A DNA stretch of 64,000 nucleotides, from NCBI RefSeq assembly GCF_035046505.1, contig NC_089822.1:83001659-83065658 (forward strand), in the 5' to 3' direction. A program made the position numbers and the translations under genes. The notes under the pieces are model-generated. The model searched no databases. It saw nothing but the letters and a program-made list of their open reading frames with translations, and was not told the DNA's origin. Positions 56,702 through 64,000 of this stretch are shown piece by piece (position 1 is the first letter of the stretch; the number at the start of each line of letters is the position of its first letter). This DNA comes from Tiliqua scincoides. Lineage: Eukaryota > Chordata > Lepidosauria > Squamata > Scincidae.

Positions 56702-57445
56702 CAGTCAGTTCTCTTTATAGGCAAATTTGCTATCTCCAAATTTGCTTATCTGCAAGGGGCAGAATTGTCACCTACCTCTCATTATGTGTGACTCTGTTCT
56801 TGTTAACCACAAATACTGTGCCAGTCCAACCAATTGTACTTCCCATTTTTTAGAAGGTTGTCTGGATAAGGTCATTTTTCTGCATCAAATAGGCATTGGT
56901 ATTGGCCTGTGGAGAATCAGATTCTTTGCTTCCAGAGTTGCCTAACCACCTTGGGCACCATCTCAGGAATTCCAGCTGAACCTTCATGACCTTGCTGATA
57001 AGGTGGGGCAGAAATTAGGGATCTCTGGAAGGCTACCTGGAGCTGGGGCAAGCCCAGGGAAGGAGCCAAGAGATAGAGGGAAGAGGACAGGTGAAAAACA
57101 ACTCCTTCCCCACTACTGAACTCTGAGGCGTCATTGTAGGACCAGCAACCTCAATGAGTCAAGAAATATCCAGCCTCGTTGGGCCAGCAACCTTCAACAA
57201 ATTAAGGGATATCTAGCACAGAGGAGGTAGCATAGGAGAAGCTAATAAGCCCTCACTATCACCCAGTCCTAGACTTCAAGATAAGCTAACTTTATGGACC
57301 TTAAAGTTCATGGAGGGTATGATGAAGAGGCTCCCCTGGACCTTAACTCCATTTTCCCTATAGGTTCAGTGATTCAGTATCTGCTAATTTGGTATCCATT
57401 AGGTTTTCCAGGAACCTAACCCTAGCCAATCACAAGAACTGACTG
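56702..57445. mobile_element. Tc1/mariner (Tigger-like) element, 744 bp
   Basis: CAGTCAGTTCTCTTTATAGG at the left and AATCACAAGAACTGACTG at the right are inverted over the first 11 bases, with TA on both sides (56700-56701, 57446-57447). The interior has worn open frames but no DDE/D transposase I can recognise, so it is a non-autonomous copy. Confidence 0.78.
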
Positions 57446-57885
57446 TATTTTAATCAAGAAATTTTAGAAAAAATATCACCAATAAAACACCCTAGTAATA
57501 GAACATTAACAGGAAGCAGTTAATTTCCTGCGTCCTGTTAACATTCAATTAGTTTTTTTCAAGTGTTCAGGCTGTCTGCCTGCGCAAGCTTCTAGCATAC
57601 TGTAAAAGACAGAAAATTTTGTTTGGCTCCAGTAGTAAGAATGTAAATGAAGATAATGGGCACGGCGGTGTGTGTGGGAAGTGTGCAGAAATAGGGTTAC
57701 CCCATATCTGCCGTTTCTGTATCCACGGGGGGGTGGGCCTGGGGTCATATCTCCTGCAGATGGGGGGATGCCTGTATATGCAGAGGAAAAAGACAAGGCT
57801 ATAAAACACCAGCTTATGGGGGCAAGTTGGTGGTACCACCTGCTCTGCCAGACCATCCGTATCAGAGACATTGATTACTTTAAGG
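57446..57885. other. Unassigned; possible Tigger scrap
   Basis: 57690-57780 (CCCCATATCTGCCG, GTATCCACGGGGGGG) resembles a Tigger terminus but has no mate. Nothing else seen. Confidence 0.35.
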
Positions 57886-58238
57886 CAGTGGTTCTCACAC
57901 ATTTAGCGTGGGGACCCACTTCTTAGAATCTGTCGGGACCCACCTGAAGTGATGTCATGACCGGGAGTAACATTATCAAGCAGGAAATCTAGCACTTCTG
58001 CTCTGCAATCCTACCCACACTTACGTAGGAGTAAGGCCCATTTACTATCATTGTTAAACCAATATACATAGTAGCTTGTTAAAAGTAAAGGTCTGTAACA
58101 TTTCCCCAAATGCACTCACATACCATGGTAGCATCAAGGCTAATATATTAAAAATAAAATATTGAAAGGAATGGGGACCCACTTGGAATTAGCTCGCGAC
58201 CCAACTTTGGGTCCTGACCCACAATTTGAGAAACACGG
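57886..58238. mobile_element. hAT-like MITE carrying a MITE core
   Basis: Starts CAGTGGTTCTCACAC and ends AATTTGAGAAACACGG, inverted relatives. Sub-terminal GGGGACCCACTT and GGGTCCTGACCC extend the inverted structure. The middle (57998-58052) is a half-copy of the palindromic TWA MITE (CTGCAATCCTACCCACACTTA). Another copy starts at 63869 on the opposite strand. Confidence 0.72.
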
Positions 58239-59289
58239 TGTCGGGGTTTCCCCTCCTCCCACAAGTCCCCAACTTACCCAGGGAGGAGGCTTCTGGGCCA
58301 GAGGATCAGGAAGGAAGCTGGTGGAACATGGGGCTACCTCCCCATATGCTGCCTGGGTACTCCCGTAGGCAGCAAAGCACAGCAGAGGAACATGGCACAC
58401 TGAATCCCCCGCTTCTCCCTCTGCCTTGGAGGAGGGAGGGGGGAGACAGGATGCAGGCCATTCAGCTGCTGGACAGCCGCCCCTCCCCCGCCTCAGGGGA
58501 AAAGGGGAGCACTCCCTTGCCCAGCCAGCCGGGACCTGCCTTGCCGGGCAGGGCACCTGGCTATGACATCGGGGGCCCACAACTGGACCTCCTGACGTCA
58601 TCTGCAGAGCTAATGGACCCAGGTGGGCAGGGCCAGCTCACCCCCCCCCCAAGGCAGAGACCAGAGCAGAGGCAGCAGCCTTCCCAGCCCTCTCAGGAAC
58701 AACCCTGGCAGCTCTAGCTGAGAGGAGGTGGGAGGGAAACAGAGAGAGGAAGGGGAGGAGTTGTGGTAAGCCCAGGGGAGGGCAGTCCCAGGGACAGGCC
58801 CTTTTTGTACCATCCCTGTGAGCAAAGGGGACGGGTCTGCCCTACATAAAGCGGGTGGCCAGGGATGACAAGGCAGTTGGGAGTTAGAAGAGTAGGCAGG
58901 AGGATCTGCTGATAGCAGCTCCTGCTCCTGACTGGCAAATGCTGCCAACCCAAAGAGGGGTAACTGGGTGACAGAACCCCCCCCTTCTTCTGGTGAACTG
59001 TTCTGAGGCCTCTACAAGGGGGTCCCCCTCAGAAAGGCCGGGCGGGCCCTCCCCTCCCCCCTCAGGGAGGCCTCACACACGGCTTTAAGGGATTGAGAAA
59101 GTGATACCCTTCACCTATATCCTTTACTTCATTCTGAAGTTTCATACTTATAGATCTACATGCCAGGAAGCCCCACCTGTGCCTACTGATAGGCTGCCCA
59201 AATAGTCTGGAATGCAACCAGTAGCACCAAAGCATGTCAAATTCTGGGCTGAGATTATTCTTGGCCTCAGAAATGTCACATATTATTGA
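58239..59289. other. Unassigned, GC-rich
   Basis: GC-rich, purine-biased sequence with open frames up to 163 codons that I do not recognise. It may be part of an old LTR or a CpG-rich repeat, but no paired ends were found. Confidence 0.3.
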
Positions 59290-59915
59290 CACAGGAAGCA
59301 GCCGCAGCAATAGACATCTTTGAGAAATTAACTGCCCTTAAAGTATCTGAACTGAAGCGAACTATCGGTCAGCTTAGCTCCCTGTCTTTACACTTAACAG
59401 AACATGGTTTCATAATGAATGCAGGCAGATGAAAGAGACTGTTCGCAACCTGTTCCAGGTTGCACAGCTGCAGCCACTTGAAGGCAATAGGGCCCTCAGG
59501 GATATAAGAGCACCTGAGGCAGGAAGGGCTCCACTTATTTATGTGAGTCAGCCTTTTCCTACAAGAAGATCATTAAGTCCAAGTACCGTTCCACCAAGTC
59601 TGATGAACATTTGGAAGTGTGCTTGAGGCTGGCTGTCAGCAGCTACTGTCCGGAGTATGCATCCTTGGCTGATTCACTTCAGTGCAAGTCATCAAAGTAA
59701 ACACAAGTAATTACAAAAAATGTTTATAGTTAATTATGTTGTGTTGTGCAATATTGGCTCATGCGGTTATGCAAGGTGCACCAACATACATTGTAATGTA
59801 CACATAAATGTTATATGTTATGATGGTGCGAACATTGTAAAAAAACTCTGGTAGATCTCCGGGCCTTGCTGGGTTTCAAAGTAGCTCTCGAGCCAAAAAA
59901 GTGTGAGCACCCCTG
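59290..59915 (+). mobile_element. hAT element 3' end with transposase C-terminus
   Basis: One frame, 59545-59700, encodes 51 residues: ESAFSYKKIIKSKYRSTKSD, EHLEVCLRLAVSSY, YASLADSLQC and a stop. This is the end of the hAT dimerisation domain (hATC). A 3' UTR follows, then the terminus AGTGTGAGCACCCCTG ending at 59915. The region before 59545 is too worn to align. The 5' half of the transposon is absent; the host-domesticated ZBED-type genes are excluded by the adjoining terminus. Confidence 0.72.
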
Positions 59916-59925
59916 CTCTAGACAG

Positions 59926-61540
59926 TTCTGGAACAGCCTGGTGGGCATTCTGCGCCCAGAGGGGCATGACCCATCGGCTATCCCTGTACATCTTTGGGAG
60001 CAACACTATTCTGCTCTCTTCTTTGATAGCAGTTGCTGGTGGGAGCCTGAAACCTTTCATATGGTTGATGATCCTCCAGAGTGGCCTCAAATGTTGGTAG
60101 AGGAAGTAAGAGAATTAATTGTTGGCCTTAAGCCTAAGAAAGCTCCTGGCCCTGATTTAATTAAAGCCAATCCTGACTGGTGGGCACCAATCTTGACATC
60201 ACTTTTCACTATGATTAATAGATCTGGTATTATTCCAAACAGCTGGACTAAGGCTATTATAGTTCCAATCTATAAGAAAGGGGACCATAGATGCCCAGAG
60301 AATTACAGGCCCATCAGCTTACTTTCTGTTCCAGGTAAACTTTACGCGAAGTACCTGCTTAACAAACGTACCCATTGGATCGATAGTCAGACAATCCTTG
60401 GGGCTGAACAGATTGGCTTTAGATCTGGCAATACAACTCTAGACCACTGCCTAGTTTTGTATCACCTTGCCTATAAATATGTCAAGGTGGCAAAAACCAA
60501 GTTATATGTAGCTTTTCTGGATCTTAAAGGTGCATTCGACTCAGTGGATAGGCCAACACTTTGGGCTAAATAAACAATCTGGCCATAGATAGACACCTCC
60601 TTGTCCTTATAATGAACCTTTATTTTTAATACCACATGTCAGATCAGGTTCTCCCTGATGGGGGCATCTCCCTTGAGATCCCGACCAACAGGGGGATTAA
60701 GCAAGGACGTGTCTTGGCCCCTACTCTCTTCAACATTTTTCTAAATGACTTGGCCACTTGTTTAGGGGAGGTTGAGGGTCACCTGCCCCAGCTGGGAACA
60801 CATTGGGTCCCTTTATTGTTATATGCCAATGATGTGGTCTTACTATCTCAATCGCGTCTAGGCTTGAAGCACATGGTTATCAAATGCATAGAATATCTTT
60901 CCCTGAATAAACTGTCTTTCAATTTCAACAAATCTAAAATTATGATCTTTAGTATTACCTGGAGGCTGCATCCTTGGACTTTTAGGGGAAGGCAGATTGA
61001 GCAGGTGAAGTAATATAAGTACTTAGGCATTTATTTTTTGTATAACCTTGTCTGGACCAGACACTGTAAATCGATTGTGAATCTCACAGGTGTGATGACA
61101 CAGAACAAAGTACCGGTATGTTTTCATTTCAACAGAGGGGGTGTCTATGTCCCTGCATCCCTGAAAATATTTAATGCCAAAGTTGTGCCCCAGATCTTGT
61201 ATGGTGTCCCAATTTGGATCAAAACCCTGAATCGCCCTCTGGAACAAATTCAGGCTGTTTATCTAAGGAAAATCTTGGGGTTGCCTAGATGCGCGACATA
61301 TGCCACCCTATGTCTTAAGATGGGGCAACTATCAGTTGAGACAAGGGCCTGGCTTAGGGCTTGCAAATTTTGGCTCAGAGTCTATCATAACTCAAATAAT
61401 CAATTCCAATCCCAGAAACACATCTGGTTAGGATTCCCCAGCTCGCCATGCCCAGATCAATACATAAGCATTCCCTCAGAGTCCAACAAATGCTGGGGGC
61501 CAGTCTATGTGTCTTTGTGACTCCTGGAATGAGGAAGGGT
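59926..61540 (+). pseudogene. LINE-C: 5'-truncated non-LTR RT
   Basis: Frame 2 from 59926 gives RT blocks GLKPKKAPGPDLIKANP, ENYRPISLLSVPGK, AEQIGFRSGNTTLDHCL and AFLDLKGAFDSVDRP. A stop at 60571-60573 follows. The reading resumes from 60636 with TNRGIKQGRVLAPTLFNIFL and LLYANDVVLLSQ. The catalytic YADD is YAND (codon 60828-60830), so activity is lost. A third piece (61038-61520) has VYVPASLKIFNAKVVPQILYG. No endonuclease is present, consistent with 5' truncation. It differs from CR1, LINE-A and LINE-B; the clade is unassigned. Confidence 0.82.
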
Positions 61541-62447
61541 TCAAAATGATTGGGCCATAAGCTTCATTGTAACACAACATCAAACGGTACATCATCATTA
61601 GGTACTTCAGTAAAAGTTAATTGGTGTGGTTTGTGTGTTCCTAGATTCTGCTGAGAGCATGTATGTGCTTTGTTTTGGTGCACCAATAAGAAAGGAAATG
61701 GGAATGATTTGGTGGGGAAGGAGAGTTAGGAGTGCTATATTCTTTAGTTCCTTCCCCAAGGCTACTGAGAAGGGAGGTGGGATTGTCAGAAGGAAGTTGC
61801 AAGAGGAAAAAAAATGTCACAACATGATGATAGCTACTATCCTGAAGACAGCCTGCCAAGACTTGGTGTGCAGTTTTGTGTGGTGCTTTGGAAAGGGAAC
61901 ATTTGTTCCCTTTCGGAGTCCATCAGAGGTCAAAATTCCCCTGTGGGATGCAGCAAATGGCAAATGGTTGTTGCCTCTGCATTTCAGTACTGACAGCAAC
62001 CAGTGAAGGATTTCTTATCAGGGAACTGTTTCATTGTACCTTAATCACTCCGCTTTGGAAGTGCAGGACTGGTGAGCCTGTATTTTTCTCCAGAGGACAT
62101 TTATTAAATAGATCCCCCCAGCAGCTCCCCTGGTCTCACTTTCAGGCATTCACCCCTGACTCAAAGCCAAGGATCACTGAATGACAACCCCAGCTTCTTG
62201 CTTTCTATGCCTCATGACAAAGGAAGGGTGGGGTGGGGCAAAAAAGCTATAAACTGCCAATACAGACTCAAGCCACAAAGTCTTTGGAGTGACTCTGCAA
62301 TCCTGGCCCAAAGGGACTGCACCAGCATTCCAAATAGTGAAGACTTCTGGGATCGGTTGTGGTCCCCTTTAAATAACACAGGCCAACACACGTTTTGCTT
62401 CCTTAAATGTTACACCAATTCCTGGGTATATTTGGGGTGCTGATTCC
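61541..62447. other. Unassigned; may include the LINE-C 3' UTR
   Basis: No coding similarity. If LINE-C has a 3' UTR it lies here, but I see no tail repeat. Confidence 0.3.
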
Positions 62448-62600
62448 AAAAATGGCATCCGTTTTGCCCTATCACATTTTGGAGACACAGCATAGCCTCT
62501 TTACTGAATGATTCAAGCATGCTTCCAAAAATGGCATCTGTTTTGCCCTATCACGTCTAGTTTTGGAGATATAGTATAGCCTCATTAGTGAATGGTTCGA
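62448..62600 (+). repeat. Tandem duplication of about 75 bp
   Basis: CCAAAAATGGCATCCGTTTT to TTACTGAATGATTC is repeated with changes from about 62524 (CCAAAAATGGCATCTGTTTT to TTAGTGAATGGTTC). Confidence 0.75.
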
Positions 62601-62639
62601 GCCGTTTCCTCATGAGGAAGCCTACACCATGGTTTCATG

Positions 62640-62830
62640 GTGCGGCCAGGGTTTGGAGATCCCAGATGTAAACAAAGGAAAGCATTCTTAAGTCTCATTG
62701 ATCTCAATGAGAAAATTAAGCATGCACTTAAATGTTCCATTCATATTAATGGGGCTTGGTGGTGCTTAGCTTTGGCTGGCCCATACCCATAATTTTCATG
62801 CAAATCTCATAACTTGGAAATGGTTTCTTG
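62640..62830 (+). repeat. Old interspersed repeat shared with 26640-26960
   Basis: Contains AAGTCTCATTGATCTCAATGAG, GTTCCATTCATATTAATGGG in shortened matching form and CCCATACCCATAATTTTCATG, in the same order as in the 26.8-kb copy. Short inverted blocks around CATT/AATG suggest a DNA-transposon MITE. Confidence 0.45.
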
Positions 62831-63868
62831 AATTTTGATCATTTAAATTTTGATCACTCCCTGCAGTCCTCTCTCGTGCCGTTTAGAACAGCTAATATCT
62901 GTTCTATAGCATTTGTTGCTTCATAATAGAATACATTTCTGCTGGTTGGTCTTTTGTTCATTTCAAGCAGCTTTTGTGTTTCGTTATTGTAGCAGAATCA
63001 GTTAATCTTTGCCTTCTCAGAATTTTTTTTTAAAAAGTTACGGTGCTTTGTACAATAGTTATTTTAAAATAATTCATGAAATGAAAGAGAAGTTCTCCTG
63101 GAACAATATTCTCCTATGAGCCTATGATAATTGGGGATCATTGCTTAATTGGCAGGTTGCTCTTTGCACTGGGCTGTGTGCCAATCAAATGGCGCTTACT
63201 GTATTATAATTAAATATTTTTAGTACATCCAATATGCGCGTCTTCGCCCTCATTGTCTTTTATTCCATTTTTTGGGTGGTATCATAACAATTCAAACATT
63301 TTGTTGGCACTATATTAATAATTAGGGTTTAATAAATAAGATCTATGACGATTGAAAGATCTGGCTTCAGCAGGTAGGAGTACAAAGAGCTTGGGCTTAA
63401 TGCCAAAATGACTTTTCTTTCACAATTTCCTCCTATTTGTCAAGATAATGTCCTACTTGAAGGTTTTGTACCCTCCAAGTTTCAGCACCTGCATGTCAGG
63501 ATCATATGACATTGCCTGAGAGACTTATTTAGCATCTCATAATCAGCACTAGCACTTTGAGTGCATTTATCCAACAGTCCAGAATTAGTCCCCCCAATCA
63601 AAAGTAGGCCCTTCTGTCATGGTATGGGAGCCTCTTCTCTTGGCAAGATCTTACACCATTGCAGTAATAATAGTAACTAATAATAATAGTTCCAGTGGCA
63701 TTAAGTAAACATAGTATTCTTTCCCCACAGAGCAGGTGGGGAAAGAAGAGGATCAAGGATGTGACTGTATACCTTTAAGATAAAAGCCCAAAAGGCCATA
63801 GGATGAGGAAGGCCATGTAGCAAACTGGAGGAAATTGTTTTATGCTGGCAGTTTAGTGACACATTATT
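62831..63868. other. No recognisable feature
   Basis: AT-rich, no coding similarity or repeat ends. Confidence 0.35.
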
Positions 63869-64000
63869 GCAGAGTTTCTCAAACTGTGGGTCGGGACCCA
63901 GTAAGTGAGTCGTGAGCCAATTTCAGGTGGGTCTCCATTCATTTGAATATTTTATTTTTAATATATTAGACTTGATGCCACCATGGCATGTGACTGCATC
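63869..64000 (-). mobile_element. hAT-like MITE, cut by the window end
   Basis: Starts CAGAGTTTCTCAAACTG and continues GGGTCGGGACCCAG, GGTGGGTCTCCATTC and TAATATATTAGACTTGATG. This is the right half of the 57886-58238 element in inverted orientation (compare 58110-58238). The rest lies beyond the window. Confidence 0.75.

Noticed and set aside
57690-57780. Complete Tigger element
   Set aside because: Only one terminus-like stretch is present; no inverse mate within a plausible distance.
58240-59080. LTR or CpG-island promoter
   Set aside because: GC-rich with a TATA-like CATAAA at 58846, but no paired repeat, no TG/CA ends and no downstream gene were seen.

Overview
The window is vertebrate nuclear DNA made almost entirely of transposable elements and their remains. 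Three things point to a reptile, most likely a squamate: a full-length CR1 LINE ending in the reptile-type TTCTTATG octamer, two SINEs derived from 5S rRNA, and a very young Ty3/Gypsy element of the Gmr1 type beside many hAT, Tigger-like and TWA-flanked MITEs. The species is an inference. No intact host gene is visible. The only host-type coding remnant is a decayed C2H2 zinc-finger array at about 53.7-54.4 kb. No tRNA, functional rRNA, CRISPR or bacterial-type feature was seen.

Layout. 0-14.5 kb: a 5S-derived SINE (712-855), an old CR1-like fragment, L2-like 3' tails and several hAT elements, one (10122-11672) with a perfect 8-bp target duplication. 14.5-18.5 kb: a decayed APE-type LINE (LINE-A) whose RT domain is split by a 469-bp insert. 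21.2-26.3 kb: a full-length CR1 with esterase-type ORF1 and APE-RT ORF2, flush target-site repeats and one premature stop. 27.95-33.84 kb: a minus-strand Gypsy element whose two 860-bp LTRs differ by one base, with integrase upstream of RT. 34-44 kb: MITEs, a Tigger-like element and a second 5S SINE nested in a TWA-flanked MITE. 44.19-48.13 kb: a nearly intact LINE (LINE-B). 49.2-50.1 kb: an internally deleted CR1. 50.8-53.3 kb: a Helitron helicase fossil between hAT-like ends. 53.6-64 kb: the zinc-finger remnant, more MITEs, the C-terminus of a hAT transposase and a third LINE lineage (LINE-C).

How the parts relate. LINE-B appears to be the centre of a small retrotransposition network. Its last 33 bases are identical to the tail of the 5S-derived SINEs, the usual sign of a LINE/SINE partnership. 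The 469-bp insert inside LINE-A is built from the LINE-B 5' UTR joined almost directly to the LINE-B 3' UTR and is flanked by an 11-bp target duplication. It is therefore a head-plus-tail derivative lacking the whole ORF, comparable in layout to RIME/ingi and NARTc/L1Tc in trypanosomatids. I regard this three-part set (LINE, 5S-tailed SINE, head-tail derivative) as the most interesting signal here. The clade of LINE-A and LINE-B (RTE-, Vingi- or related single-ORF types) could not be fixed by reading alone.
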